Source of the DNA: Nitrogeniibacter mangrovi
Lineage (GTDB): Bacteria; Pseudomonadota; Gammaproteobacteria; Burkholderiales; Rhodocyclaceae
Direction: 5' to 3'
Length of the DNA stretch: 64,000 nt
NCBI RefSeq assembly: GCF_010983895.1
Contig: NZ_CP048836.1
Span: 558,001-622,000, forward strand
Shown here: positions 8,307-16,710 of the stretch, in pieces
How the letters are laid out: the number at the start of each line of letters is the position of its first letter
Numbering within the stretch: the first letter of the stretch is position 1
Notes under the pieces: generated by a model
Seen by the model: the letters and a program-made list of their open reading frames with translations, nothing else
Database searches by the model: none
Told to the model about the DNA's origin: nothing
Program-made: the position numbers and the translations under genes

Positions 8307-9094
8307 CAGCGGCCTCCTTCGGGCGCCTCGCCCAGGCCCGGCCCGTCGGCCAGTCCGGCGAGCACTTCGGCGGTGTGATAGACCTTCACCGGCAGGCCGC
8401 GGCGCTGGATGCGGCCGGCCAGATGCAGCAGGCAGCCCAGGTCGCCGCCGAGCAGGGTGGTGGCCTCGGTGGCGGTGGCATTGGCGAGCTTGTCGTCGGC
8501 GAGCTTTTCGGAGATCTCCGGGTACTTCACGCAGAAGGTGCCGCCGAAGCCGCAGCACACCTCGGTGTCGGCCATCTCGCGCAGCTCCAGCCCGCGCACG
8601 CTGGCGAGCAGCTGGCGCGGCTGGCCCTTGATGCCGAGGCTGCGCAGGCCGGAGCACGAATCGTGGTAGGTGACCGCGCCGTCGTAGCGCGCATCGACTT
8701 CGGTCACGCCCATCACGTCGGTGAGAAAGGACAGCAGCTCATACGACTTGGCGGCCAGGGCCTCGGCGCGGGCGCGCCAGTCGGCCAGGTCGGCGAACAG
8801 CTCGGGGTAGTCGTGGCGGATGGTGGCCATGCACGAGCCCGAGGGGCCGACCACGTAGTCGAAGCCCTCGAAGGCGGCGATGACCTGGCGGGCGAGGGCG
8901 CGGGCACCGTCGGCGTCGCCGCTGTTGTTGGCCGGCTGGCCGCAGCAGGTCTGGGTGGGCGGCACGATCACTTCGCAGCCGGCGTCTTCGAGCAGCTTGG
9001 CGCTGGCGAAGCCGATGTTCGGCCGCATGGCGTTCATCAGACAGGTGGCGAACAGGCCGACACGGGGTCGTGCGCCGGGGGCGTCTTGCGACAT
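8306..9094 (-). CDS. lutA: Lactate utilization protein A (CCG-domain iron-sulfur protein)
   Basis: 262 residues. Two cysteine-rich CCG domains are visible, CCGQPANNSGD near residue 50 and CCGFGGTFCVKYPE near residue 180, which bind an iron-sulfur cluster as in LutA/GlpC/heterodisulfide reductase subunits. First gene of the lutABC operon, with stop/start overlaps to lutB. The ATG at 9094 follows GGGAGACTGG. No regulator of the LutR/LldR type is adjacent, so control of the operon is not evident. Confidence 0.9.
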   Translation of the reverse strand: MSQDAPGARPRVGLFATCLMNAMRPNIGFASAKLLEDAGCEVIVPPTQTCCGQPANNSGDADGARALARQVIAAFEGFDYVVGPSGSCMATIRHDYPELFADLADWRARAEALAAKSYELLSFLTDVMGVTEVDARYDGAVTYHDSCSGLRSLGIKGQPRQLLASVRGLELREMADTEVCCGFGGTFCVKYPEISEKLADDKLANATATEATTLLGGDLGCLLHLAGRIQRRGLPVKVYHTAEVLAGLADGPGLGEAPEGGR

Positions 9095-9220
9095 GGTTCC
9101 AGTCTCCCTCACCGCCACGGCGGTTGGTTGTCGTTCTGTCCGAATCTTAGTCAGCGCAGGGCGGCGCCGACAAGCGAAGGGTTTTGCGCGGGGGGGTGAG
9201 GCAGATTCACCCCACCGGTG

Positions 9221-9769
9221 TCACCCCACCAGCCGCCCGCCGCGCCGGCGCATGCCGGCGGTGGCCAGGGCGCCCAGCCCCATGCCGCCGTGGGCATGGC
9301 AGATGGCGCAGGCGAGCGCGTCGGCGGCGTCGGCCTGGGGGGTGTCGGAGAGCGAGAGCAGGCGTTGCACCATGTGCTGGACTTGCTCCTTGTGCGCCTT
9401 GCCATGGCCGACCACGGCCTGCTTCACCTGCAGGGCGGTGTATTCGAGCACCGGCAGGTCGCAGGAGACCGCGCCGCAGATCACCGCGCCGCGCGCCTGG
9501 CCGAGCAGCAGGGTGGATTGCGGGTTCACGTTCACGAACACCTTCTCCACCGCCACCTGGTCGGGCTGGTAGGTGTCGATGACCTCGCGCACCCCGTCGA
9601 GCAGGGTCTTGAGGCGGCCGGGCAGCTCGCCGTCGCGAGTCTTGATGCAGCCGCTGGCCACGTAGCGCATCTGCTGGCCGAGGGTGTCGATGACGCCGAA
9701 ACCGGTCACCCGCAGACCCGGATCGAGGCCGAGGATGCGGGTGGCGGTGATCCGGCTGGCGCTGCTCAC
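9221..9769 (-). CDS. ruvC: Crossover junction endodeoxyribonuclease RuvC
   Basis: 182 residues, normal RuvC length. [16 protein letters not shown] carries the first catalytic Asp, [12 protein letters not shown] the Glu, and [12 protein letters not shown] the C-terminal acidic/His region. RuvC resolves Holliday junctions with RuvAB. The GTG start at 9769 overlaps the TGA of the DinB gene (GTGA), so it is the last gene of a ybjQ-DinB-ruvC unit. It is separated from ruvAB by about 18 kb, whereas in many proteobacteria ruvC and ruvAB lie together. Confidence 0.92.
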   Translation of the reverse strand: MSSASRITATRILGLDPGLRVTGFGVIDTLGQQMRYVASGCIKTRDGELPGRLKTLLDGVREVIDTYQPDQVAVEKVFVNVNPQSTLLLGQARGAVICGAVSCDLPVLEYTALQVKQAVVGHGKAHKEQVQHMVQRLLSLSDTPQADAADALACAICHAHGGMGLGALATAGMRRRGGRLVG

Positions 9770-10320
9770 GCGGCGTGGCCCTCGTCGCCCAGGTCGGGGA
9801 TGCGCAGCAGCAGGTCGGTCGGGCCCATGTCCACGCCGGATTGCGACAGCAGGGTGGTGACCTGGCCGCGATGGTGGGTCTGGTGGTTGAAGAAGTGCAT
9901 CAGCAGGGCGAAGAAGTTGCGCGTGGCCGGCACCCCCTTGCTGTTGCGGTAGGCGAGGTCCACGTCCAGATCCGATTCGGTGAGGGTGTCGGCCCAGTCG
10001 GCGATCACCGCGTCCAGGCGGGCGCGCCGGTCGGCCAGCTCGGCCAGGGTGTCGCACAGGCGCTGGTCGAGCGCCGTGGGCACGGGTTCGTGCTGGATCG
10101 GGGCGAGGGCCATGGCGCCGGTGGGGTGCGTGGCGAAGCGCTTGAGCCAGAGCAGATCGGCCACCATGAGGTGGTTGAGGGTGCCGAACACGGAGCCGAA
10201 GAAGGCGCCCCGGTCGTCGTGCACGGCCGCCTCGTCGAGCGTGGCGGCGGCCGCGTACAGGCGCGCGTTCATCCACCGGTTGTAGTCGGCCATCAGGCGG
10301 ACATGGGCGCGGCGCTCCAT
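9766..10320 (-). CDS. DinB family protein
   Basis: 184 residues. The four-helix DinB/YfiT fold is indicated by [15 protein letters not shown] at the start, the [13 protein letters not shown] metal-ligand His and the [12 protein letters not shown] motif near residue 140, which supplies the other two histidines. Members are metal-dependent thiol S-transferases or damage-inducible proteins with largely unknown substrates. It is placed between ybjQ and ruvC with 2-base and overlapping junctions. The link with a recombination gene is suggestive only. Confidence 0.85.
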   Translation of the reverse strand: MERRAHVRLMADYNRWMNARLYAAAATLDEAAVHDDRGAFFGSVFGTLNHLMVADLLWLKRFATHPTGAMALAPIQHEPVPTALDQRLCDTLAELADRRARLDAVIADWADTLTESDLDVDLAYRNSKGVPATRNFFALLMHFFNHQTHHRGQVTTLLSQSGVDMGPTDLLLRIPDLGDEGHAA

Positions 10321-10322
10321 GC

Positions 10323-10640
10323 TCAGACGATCACCGCGGTGCCGCTCACGCACACCATGAGCATGCCGTTGTCGGCGCCCAGCACCTCGTAGTCCACGTC
10401 GATGCCGACGATGGCGTTGGCGCCCAGCTGCTGCGCCGCTTCCTCCATTTCGCGCATGGCGATCTCGCGGGCGTCGGCCAGGGTGCGCTCGTAGGCGCCG
10501 GCGCGCCCGCCGACCACGTTGCGCACGGCGGCGAACATGTCCTTGAAGATGTTGGCCCCGATGATGGATTCGCCATTGACCACGCCCAGGTACTGCTGGA
10601 TCGGGCGGCCTTCGAAGGTGGGGGTGGTGGTCAGCTGCAT
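10323..10640 (-). CDS. YbjQ family protein (UPF0145, heavy-metal-binding domain)
   Basis: 105 residues, the full family length. [24 protein letters not shown], split as in YbjQ, leads into the [18 protein letters not shown] and [13 protein letters not shown] segments that define this pentameric small protein family. Function is unknown; older databases label it heavy-metal binding without strong experimental support. First gene of the ybjQ-DinB-ruvC transcription unit. Confidence 0.88.
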   Translation of the reverse strand: MQLTTTPTFEGRPIQQYLGVVNGESIIGANIFKDMFAAVRNVVGGRAGAYERTLADAREIAMREMEEAAQQLGANAIVGIDVDYEVLGADNGMLMVCVSGTAVIV

Positions 10641-10772
10641 CGGATGTCTCCGGCGATGGATGTCGACGGCATTGTAGCGCCGGCGCGGCCATGTCAGCTT
10701 TTGCCATCGGTGCCGGTCTGATGCACAGTGGGGCCATCACGGCTGGACAACCACCGAAGGGAGAGCGGCAAG

Positions 10773-11327
10773 ATGAAGACGACGAGCGTTGGCTTGGCGG
10801 CCCTCGTGACGGCATTGATGGCCGGGCCGGCCATGGCATGGGATCTGGACGGGACCAAGCAGATCGAGCTGGTCCGCAGCGACGGTAGCGCGGTGCATCT
10901 GGGGCAGGTGGTGTTCACCCCGGCCGACGGGCGCGTCGCGTTCCAGTTCAAGCGGGACGACAAGGCCTTCCAGGACTACTTTTTGTCCATGAAGGAATTC
11001 AAGTGCATCACCGGCGAACAGGAAGTGTTCTGCCACGTGCCCTATCCCTACCCCAACCCGAAGAGCGTGACCCGGGACGACCTGGCCTGGCTGGAGCATG
11101 CCTTCCTGTTCCTGCACAAATCGCCGACCGAGTTCGGCGCGCGATTGTGGAACGGTGTGATCTACAAGATGAGCATCACCGACGACGGTATCGTCGGCCG
11201 GCCGCAGGCGGTGGACCTGAACGCCATCAGCTCGCCGCCGACCGACCCGGCACCGCCCTATGGGCCGGGCGAGCGCAGCGACATCGAGCCGTCCTCGCGC
11301 GAGTTCGGCCAGCTGCGCATTCGCTGA
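10773..11327 (+). CDS. Exported hypothetical protein
   Basis: 184 residues with a clear signal peptide (MKTTSVGLAALVTALMAGPAMA/WD). The mature protein contains two cysteines (FKCITGEQEVFCHVPYPYPN) that could form a disulfide, and a proline-rich C-terminus. I recognise no domain. GAAGGGAGAGCGGCAAG precedes the ATG and supports this start. It stands alone, divergent from ybjQ and convergent with the EamA transporter, so its neighbours say nothing about function. Confidence 0.7.
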   Translation: MKTTSVGLAALVTALMAGPAMAWDLDGTKQIELVRSDGSAVHLGQVVFTPADGRVAFQFKRDDKAFQDYFLSMKEFKCITGEQEVFCHVPYPYPNPKSVTRDDLAWLEHAFLFLHKSPTEFGARLWNGVIYKMSITDDGIVGRPQAVDLNAISSPPTDPAPPYGPGERSDIEPSSREFGQLRIR

Positions 11328-11339
11328 AGGCGGCCGTGG

Positions 11340-12209
11340 TCAGGAGCGTCGCGCCAGCCACACCCCGGTGACCGCGATCCCCATGCCGGCCATGGCCATG
11401 GGCGAGAGGCGCTCGTCGAACAGGCCCCAGGCCATCAGCGCGGTGACCGGCGGCGTCAGGTAGAACAGGCTCGCCACATGGGTGGCACTGCCGGCGCGGA
11501 TGAGCAGGTTGAGCAGGCTGATGGCGCCGACCGACAGCACCAGCACCAGCCACAGCAGGGCGAACACGAAGTGGCCGTCCCAGGTGATGTGCATGGTCTC
11601 GGTCAGGTGCGCCACCGTGGCGGTGGCCAGCAGCGTGGGCACGAACTGGATCACCGCGCCGGTGCGCAGATCGAAGCTGGGGCAGTAGCGCTTCTGGTAC
11701 AGGGTGCCGGCGGTGATGCCCGCCAAGGCAGCCAGCGCCGGCCACAGCATGCGGACGAGCGCGCCGGCATCGAGCGCCCCGAAGCGGGCGCGGCCGCCCA
11801 CCACCAGCGCCACGCCGGCGAAACCCATCAGCAGACCGAGCCACTGGCGAGCGGTGACGCGCTCGTCCAGCAGCCAGCCGGCCCCCACCGCCGTGAGCAG
11901 CGGCTGCATGCCCACCACCAGGCTCGCGATGCCGGCCGGCAGGCCGTGCTTGATCGCGGTGAACACCCCGCCCAGATACACCCCGTGGACCAGCAGGCCG
12001 GTGATGCCGATGTGCATCACCGTGCGACCGCTCTTCGGCCATGGGGCACGGCTGACCAGGGCGACGAAGGTCATGATGGCGATCACGAGCACATAGCGCG
12101 TGCTCAGAAAGGTGAGCGGCTCGGCATAGGGCAGGCCGAACTTGGCCCCGATGAAACCGGTGCTCCAGAGCAGGACGAACAGCAGGGGGTAGAGACGTTG
12201 TGTCGGCAT
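11340..12209 (-). CDS. EamA/DMT superfamily transporter (RhaT/YdcZ-like)
   Basis: 289 residues forming about ten membrane segments in two EamA repeats (first repeat PLLFVLLWSTGFIGAKFGLP; second from about residue 150). Typical drug/metabolite exporter architecture, located in the inner membrane. The family exports amino acids, nucleosides or other metabolites, and the substrate cannot be read from sequence. I chose the ATG at 12209; an in-frame ATG at 12326 would add a non-hydrophobic extension unlike the family. Confidence 0.85.
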   Translation of the reverse strand: MPTQRLYPLLFVLLWSTGFIGAKFGLPYAEPLTFLSTRYVLVIAIMTFVALVSRAPWPKSGRTVMHIGITGLLVHGVYLGGVFTAIKHGLPAGIASLVVGMQPLLTAVGAGWLLDERVTARQWLGLLMGFAGVALVVGGRARFGALDAGALVRMLWPALAALAGITAGTLYQKRYCPSFDLRTGAVIQFVPTLLATATVAHLTETMHITWDGHFVFALLWLVLVLSVGAISLLNLLIRAGSATHVASLFYLTPPVTALMAWGLFDERLSPMAMAGMGIAVTGVWLARRS

Positions 12210-12333
12210 CGGCAGGGCACCGGACAAGATGCCGGGATTCTGCGCGGTTTGCACGCGGGATGCCCGGCACGCTTTATCGATGGGCGGGCAGGCCAGTCCG
12301 CAATGGGGGGCCAGGAATGCCGTCACGAACAGG

Positions 12334-12355
12334 AATGCGAATTGTTCTTGTTATC
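12334..12355. promoter_or_regulatory. Candidate Fur box
   Basis: The AT-rich sequence AATGCGAATTGTTCTTGTTATC, here given in two parts (AATGCGAATTG, TTCTTGTTATC), resembles a degenerate Fur site: its 19-base core matches about 11 of 19 positions of a GATAATGATTCTCATTTGC-type box read on the opposite strand. It lies 50 bases before the cupredoxin/FTR1 iron-uptake genes, where Fur control would be expected. Confidence 0.4.
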
Positions 12356-12404
12356 ACTTTTGTTCATGTGTAAACTGTGCCCGCCACCACCGGAACCGGA
12401 CACC

Positions 12405-12722
12405 ATGAAAACACTGATTGCCATCCTCGCCTTGCTCCCCGCCATCGCCGTCGCTGCCGACCTGGAGATGACCCTGACGATCAAGGATCATCGCTTTTCC
12501 CCGGCCGAGCTCAAGGTGCCGGCGGGCAAGAAGGTCAAGCTCGTCGTCGACAACCAGGATGCGACGGCCGAAGAGTTCGAAAGCCATGAACTCAATCGCG
12601 AAAAGGTGATCCCGGGGAACCGGAAGGCCAACATTTTCATCGGCCCGCTGCAACCGGGGCGTTATCCGTTCTTCGGGGAGTTCCACGAAGACAGCGCCCA
12701 GGGCGTGATCATCGTCGAGTAA
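12405..12722 (+). CDS. Periplasmic cupredoxin-domain protein of an FTR1 iron-uptake system
   Basis: 105 residues: a signal peptide (cleaved after IAVAA/D) and one cupredoxin domain beginning LEMTLTIKDHRFSPAELKVP. It ends without the C-terminal copper-ligand Cys of blue copper proteins; His/Met/Glu-rich positions (ESHEL, GEFHED) may bind copper or iron instead. It lies 3 bases before the FTR1 permease gene, as do the EfeO-like cupredoxins that deliver ferric or ferrous iron to FTR1. First gene of a three-gene operon. Confidence 0.85.
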   Translation: MKTLIAILALLPAIAVAADLEMTLTIKDHRFSPAELKVPAGKKVKLVVDNQDATAEEFESHELNREKVIPGNRKANIFIGPLQPGRYPFFGEFHEDSAQGVIIVE

Positions 12723-12725
12723 GCC

Positions 12726-13544
12726 ATGTTCGCATCCGCCGTCATCGTCTTTCGTGAAACCCTGGAAGCCGCGCTGCTGCTCGGCATCATCGCCGCGGCC
12801 GCGCGTGCCCTGCCGCATCGCAACCGGTGGCTGCTGGCCGGGGTGCTGGCCGGGCTGGCCGGTTCGGTGGCGGTGGCGGCGCTGACCGGCACCATCGCCG
12901 AGATGGCCGACGGCATCGGCCAGGAGCTGTTCAACGCAACCGTGCTGGGTCTGGCCGTGCTGATGCTCGCCTGGCACAACATCTGGATGTCGCGTCACGC
13001 CAGGGAGATGGTGCAGGGGGCCCGGGCAGTCGTCGGGGCGGTCGAGCACGGCGAGCGCGATCTGTCGGCGATCGCCATCGTGGTGGCGCTGGCGATCCTG
13101 CGCGAAGGGTCCGAAACGGTCCTGTTCCTGTTCGGGCTGGCCTCCGGTGGCGCGCCGCTGGCGCAACTGGCCGGTGGCGGCATGCTCGGGTTGGCGGCCG
13201 GTGTCGGTGCGGGATACGCCCTGTATGCCGGCCTGCTGCGGATTCCGGTGCGCCATTTCTTCTCCGTGACCGCCGCGCTGGTGCTCGTGCTCGCCGCCGG
13301 GATGGCTGGCCAGATGGCCCGGTTCCTCGTCCAGGGGGATGTGTTGCCGGCGCTGGCAAGTCCGTTGTGGGATACCTCCACCTGGCTGCCGGTCGATTCC
13401 GCCGTGGGCGCGGTCCTGCATGTGCTGGCCGGCTACGACGCCCGTCCCAGTGGCATGCAGGCGCTGTTCTATGGCGTGGTGCTGGTCAGCATTCTCGTCG
13501 GCATGCGCCTTGCCCGACCGGCGCCGCGCCCGGTGCCCGGCTGA
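12726..13544 (+). CDS. FTR1 family high-affinity iron permease
   Basis: 272 residues with about seven membrane segments. Two REXXE iron-binding motifs are present, RETLE at residues 10-14 and REGSE near residue 123, both in membrane helices as in FTR1/EfeU. The protein should import iron across the inner membrane, partnered by the cupredoxin encoded just upstream. No EfeB peroxidase is present, so this is a reduced version of the Efe system. Confidence 0.93.
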   Translation: MFASAVIVFRETLEAALLLGIIAAAARALPHRNRWLLAGVLAGLAGSVAVAALTGTIAEMADGIGQELFNATVLGLAVLMLAWHNIWMSRHAREMVQGARAVVGAVEHGERDLSAIAIVVALAILREGSETVLFLFGLASGGAPLAQLAGGGMLGLAAGVGAGYALYAGLLRIPVRHFFSVTAALVLVLAAGMAGQMARFLVQGDVLPALASPLWDTSTWLPVDSAVGAVLHVLAGYDARPSGMQALFYGVVLVSILVGMRLARPAPRPVPG

Positions 13545-13608
13545 TATCCCGGTCGTGGCCGGATGGCCGCGGCGCCTTCGTTTTCTTTCTCTTCCTTCTG
13601 GAGTTCTC

Positions 13609-14346
13609 ATGAAGTCTTCCGCAGTGTGCGTCGCTGCGCTGGCCTCGCTGTGCCTGCAGCACGCGGTGGCCGGTCCGGCCGACTATGTCTATACCCCGAC
13701 CGTGGAATACGGTGAGCGCGAGCTCGACTTCAAGTTCGGTACCGCCAAGGAGCCCGGTGAGGATCGGGCGTCGGCGGCCAGCCTCGGCCTGGGTCTGGGC
13801 GTCACGCCCTACTGGTTCACCGAGGTCTATGCCAAGTTCAATCGTGTCGGGGGGGATGCCACCAAGCTCGACGCGGTGGAGTGGGAGAACAAGTTCCAGC
13901 TCACCGAGACCGGCGAGTATCCCGTCGATGTCGGGCTGGTCGTCGAGCTGGAGCGCCCGCAGGATCATGCCGAAGGCTGGGAGGTGAAGTTCGGCCCCCT
14001 GTTCCAGGCCGACCTGACGCAGAAGGTCCAGGCCAACCTCAACCTGCTGTTCGAGCGCCACTTCGATGCCGAAGAGGACAGCAAGACCGAACTGGGCTAC
14101 CAGTGGCAGCTCAAGTATCGCTGGAAGCCGGAAATCGAGTTCGGTGCCCAGGGCTTCGGCGAGGTGGGTGAATGGAACGACTGGGAGTCGTCCGACGAGC
14201 AGTCGCACAAGGCCGGTCCGGCCGTGTTCGGCAAGCTGCCGATCGGCGATCATCAGGCCATCAAGTACAACGCCGCCTATCTGGTCGGGCTGTCGGATCA
14301 TGCTCCCGACCATACCTTGCGGATGCAGGTCGAGTACGAGTTCTGA
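13609..14346 (+). CDS. Putative outer-membrane beta-barrel protein of the iron operon
   Basis: 245 residues: a signal peptide (cleaved near AVAG/PAD) followed by alternating polar/hydrophobic strands with aromatic girdles and a terminal Phe (RMQVEYEF), the signature recognised by the BAM complex. The mature chain looks like a 10-12-stranded barrel. It is 64 bases after the FTR1 gene and ends before a strong terminator, so the operon is cupredoxin-permease-barrel. It may act as an iron or copper porin; this function is inferred from position only. Confidence 0.75.
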   Translation: MKSSAVCVAALASLCLQHAVAGPADYVYTPTVEYGERELDFKFGTAKEPGEDRASAASLGLGLGVTPYWFTEVYAKFNRVGGDATKLDAVEWENKFQLTETGEYPVDVGLVVELERPQDHAEGWEVKFGPLFQADLTQKVQANLNLLFERHFDAEEDSKTELGYQWQLKYRWKPEIEFGAQGFGEVGEWNDWESSDEQSHKAGPAVFGKLPIGDHQAIKYNAAYLVGLSDHAPDHTLRMQVEYEF

Positions 14347-14376
14347 CAGAACTGCGGGACATCACGGTATCAAACG

Positions 14377-14402
14377 AAACGCCGCCCCTCGGGGCGGCGT
14401 TT
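14377..14402 (+). terminator. Strong hairpin terminator between the iron operon and metK
   Basis: AAACGCCGCCCC pairs perfectly with GGGGCGGCGTTT around a TC loop. It lies 30 bases after the barrel gene and 24 before the metK stop, where it can end transcription from both sides. Confidence 0.9.
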
Positions 14403-14426
14403 GTTCGTGTCGGCGAGACCTGACGG

Positions 14427-15593
14427 TCAGAGTCCGGCGCCGGCGCGCAAGGCCTCCGCCTTGTCGGTCGCTTCCCACGAGAATTCCGGCTCCTCGCGGC
14501 CGAAGTGGCCGTAGGCGGCGGTCTTGGCGTAGATCGGGCGCAGCAGGTCGAGGGCCTGCACGATGCCTTTCGGGCGCAGGTCGAAGTGCTCGCGCACCAG
14601 CGCTTCGATGCGCGCTTCGTCGATCCTGCCGGTGCCGAAGGTGTTGACCATCAGCGACACCGGCTGGGCGACGCCGATGGCGTAGGCGACCTGGACCTCG
14701 CACTTGTCGGCCAGACCGGCGGCGACGATGTTCTTGGCCACGTAGCGGCCGGCATAGGCGGCCGAGCGGTCCACCTTGGACGGGTCCTTGCCGGAGAAGG
14801 CGCCACCGCCATGGTGGGCGGCGCCGCCGTAGGTGTCGACGATGATCTTGCGGCCGGTCAGGCCGCAGTCGCCGTGCGGGCCGCCGACCACGAAGCGGCC
14901 GGTGGGGTTGATCAGGTAGCGCACGTTCTCGCCCATCAGTTCCTTGGGCAGCACCGGCTTGATCACTTCCTCGATCACCGCCTCGGAGAGCTGGGCGTGG
15001 GAGATCTCGGGGGCGTGCTGGGTGGAGACCACGACGGTGTCGATGGCGGTCGGCTTGCCGTCCACGTATTTGACGGTGAGCTGGCTCTTGGCGTCGGGGC
15101 GCAGCCACGCCAGGCGGCCGTCCTTGCGCAGCTCTGCCTGGCGCTGCATGATCCGGTGCGCATAGTAGATGGGCAGCGGCATCAGGCTGGGGGTCTCGTT
15201 GCAGGCGTAGCCGAACATCAGGCCCTGGTCGCCGGCACCCTGGTCGAGGTTGTCGTCGTGGGCATGATCCACGCCCTGGGCGATGTCGGGCGACTGGCGG
15301 TTGATGGCGGTGAGGATGGCGCAGGACTTGTAGTCGAAGCCGATGGACGAGTCGTCGTAGCCGATGCGGCGGATGGCCTCCTGCGCGACCTCGCGATAGT
15401 TGATGTGCGCGGTGGTGGTGATCTCGCCGGAGATGACGACGAGGCCCGTGGACACCAGGGTTTCGCAGGCGACGCGACCGGCCGGGTCTTCGGCGAGGAT
15501 GGCGTCGAGGATGCTGTCGGAGACCTGGTCGGCGACCTTGTCCGGGTGACCTTCCGAGACCGACTCGGAGGTGAAGAGGAATTCCTTGGCCAT
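14427..15593 (-). CDS. metK: S-adenosylmethionine synthetase
   Basis: 388 residues, full length. [12 protein letters not shown] near residue 15, [12 protein letters not shown] near residue 115 and [16 protein letters not shown] near 255 are the ATP, methionine and phosphate-binding signatures of MetK, which makes SAM from methionine and ATP. The ATG is preceded by TTTTTTGGAG. It is a single-gene unit with a ~145-base leader containing a riboswitch candidate and terminator (see 15608-15734), implying feedback control by SAM itself. Confidence 0.97.
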   Translation of the reverse strand: MAKEFLFTSESVSEGHPDKVADQVSDSILDAILAEDPAGRVACETLVSTGLVVISGEITTTAHINYREVAQEAIRRIGYDDSSIGFDYKSCAILTAINRQSPDIAQGVDHAHDDNLDQGAGDQGLMFGYACNETPSLMPLPIYYAHRIMQRQAELRKDGRLAWLRPDAKSQLTVKYVDGKPTAIDTVVVSTQHAPEISHAQLSEAVIEEVIKPVLPKELMGENVRYLINPTGRFVVGGPHGDCGLTGRKIIVDTYGGAAHHGGGAFSGKDPSKVDRSAAYAGRYVAKNIVAAGLADKCEVQVAYAIGVAQPVSLMVNTFGTGRIDEARIEALVREHFDLRPKGIVQALDLLRPIYAKTAAYGHFGREEPEFSWEATDKAEALRAGAGL

Positions 15594-15607
15594 GGGGCGA
15601 TGACTCC

Positions 15608-15656
15608 AAAAAACAAAAATCCCCGTGAGTTTCCGGCGAGGCCGGCTCCGGGGATT
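15608..15656 (-). terminator. Intrinsic terminator in the metK leader (riboswitch expression platform)
   Basis: On the minus strand ATCCCCG (15655-15649) pairs with CGGGGAT (15625-15619), enclosing an inner hairpin CCGGC/GCCGG, and is followed by a U-rich run (UUUUUGUUUUUU). The hairpin ends only about 15 bases before the metK start codon, so termination here would switch the gene off before translation. Confidence 0.85.
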
Positions 15657-15670
15657 CGTTCGAGCGGCGA

Positions 15671-15734
15671 CGCTTTAGCAGTATTTGTTGCCGCCGGTGG
15701 CGGCCCGCCCTGCAAGTTGTCTTTAACTCGGCGG
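15671..15734 (-). ncRNA. SAM-II-class riboswitch aptamer candidate, metK leader
   Basis: Read on the minus strand: P1 is CCGCC (15734-15730) with GGCGG (15709-15705); the P1 loop ends with CUUGCAG, as in the SAM-II consensus; a perfect extra hairpin GCCGCC-ACC-GGCGGC (15704-15690) replaces the usual short linker; then comes AACAAAUACUGCUAAAG, holding the conserved GCUAAAG tail. The loop GCAG (15713-15710) can pair with CUGC (15681-15678), giving the SAM-II H-type pseudoknot. It precedes metK, the SAM synthesis gene, and is followed by an intrinsic terminator. SAM-V shares the same core, so either class is possible. Confidence 0.72.
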
Positions 15735-15743
15735 TATCGCCGG

Positions 15744-15771
15744 ATTATAGGGGTTTGTTGCGCAATTACAA
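15744..15771 (-). promoter_or_regulatory. metK: Sigma-70 promoter of metK
   Basis: On the minus strand TTGTAA (15771-15766) and a perfect TATAAT (15749-15744) are separated by 16 bases. Transcription would start near 15737, immediately before the 5' strand of riboswitch stem P1, which supports both calls. Confidence 0.7.
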
Positions 15772-15846
15772 AACCGGGGCGCCAAAGTGGCGCTCAGGGG
15801 GCCGCGAGAGAGGGCGAAAATCCCGCCAATCGGGTATAAACGCCAC

Positions 15847-16710
15847 GTGCTCACGCTTGTCATCGCCCGTCTCATCGCTGCCCTGCCACTGGCCTGGGTG
15901 CACCGCCTCGGTGCACTGCTGGGCTGGATCGTCTATGCCAGCTCGCCCAAGTATCGCGAACGGCTCAAGGGCAACCTGGCGCTGGCGCTGGGAGAGGCGG
16001 CGGAGCGGGTGCGTCCCGGGGCCATCGCCGAGGCGGGCAAGCAATCGCTCGAGCTGCCGTGGATCCTGCTGCGCACCCATGAGGAAGTGGTGGCCAAGGT
16101 GGTCCGGGTGAGCGGTTGGGCGCAGGTGGAAGCGGCCGAGGCGGCGGGCGAGGGCATCCTGTTCCTGACCCCGCATCTGGGCTGCTTCGAGATCACCGCC
16201 CAGCATTTCGCCGACCACGCGCCGGTCACGGTGCTGTACCGTCCGCCCAATTTCGAGGCCCTGGTGCCGCTGATCGAGGCCGGGCGCCAGCGGGCGCTGA
16301 TGGCCATCGCGCCGGCCAACGTCACCGGGGTGCGCAAGCTCATCCGTGCGCTGCGCCAGCATCAGGCCATCGGCATCCTGCCCGACCAGACCCCCGACGA
16401 GGGCGAAGGCATCTGGTCACCCTTCTTCGGGCGCCAGGCCTGGACCATGACGCTGGCGGCGCGCATGTCCGAGGTCAGCCATGTGCGCGTGCTGTCCATC
16501 TGGGCGGAGCGGCTGCCGCGCGGCGAGGGCTATCACGTTCACATCACCGCGCCGCGCGAGGCGATCGAGGGCGACACCGAGGCGCGGGTCCACGCCATCA
16601 ACCGGGAAATGGAACATCTGATCCGCGCCTGCCCGGCCCAGTACCTGTGGGGCTATCACCGCTATCGTCGCCCGCGCGGTGTGCCCCCGCGACCGGAGGA
16701 TGCGGCATGA
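15847..16710 (+). CDS. Lysophospholipid/lipid A acyltransferase (LpxL/HtrB family)
   Basis: 287 residues from the GTG at 15847. An N-terminal membrane anchor ([21 protein letters not shown]) is followed by the LpxL acyltransferase domain: LTPHLGCFE supplies the H-x4-E catalytic dyad near residue 118, and [13 protein letters not shown] the second block. It adds a secondary acyl chain to lipid A on the inner membrane. The reading frame opens 20 codons earlier, but those residues look non-coding. It is followed by a second homologue with a 4-base overlap. Confidence 0.85.
   Translation: MLTLVIARLIAALPLAWVHRLGALLGWIVYASSPKYRERLKGNLALALGEAAERVRPGAIAEAGKQSLELPWILLRTHEEVVAKVVRVSGWAQVEAAEAAGEGILFLTPHLGCFEITAQHFADHAPVTVLYRPPNFEALVPLIEAGRQRALMAIAPANVTGVRKLIRALRQHQAIGILPDQTPDEGEGIWSPFFGRQAWTMTLAARMSEVSHVRVLSIWAERLPRGEGYHVHITAPREAIEGDTEARVHAINREMEHLIRACPAQYLWGYHRYRRPRGVPPRPEDAA

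Noticed and set aside
9193-9213. Hairpin GGGGTGA/TCACCCC between ruvC and lutA
   Set aside because: It has no T-run on either strand and a 7-base loop, so I do not call it a terminator.
14427-15593. Possible frameshift in metK
   Set aside because: Overlapping long frames on both strands looked suspicious, but the metK frame is continuous and contains all signatures in the right order.
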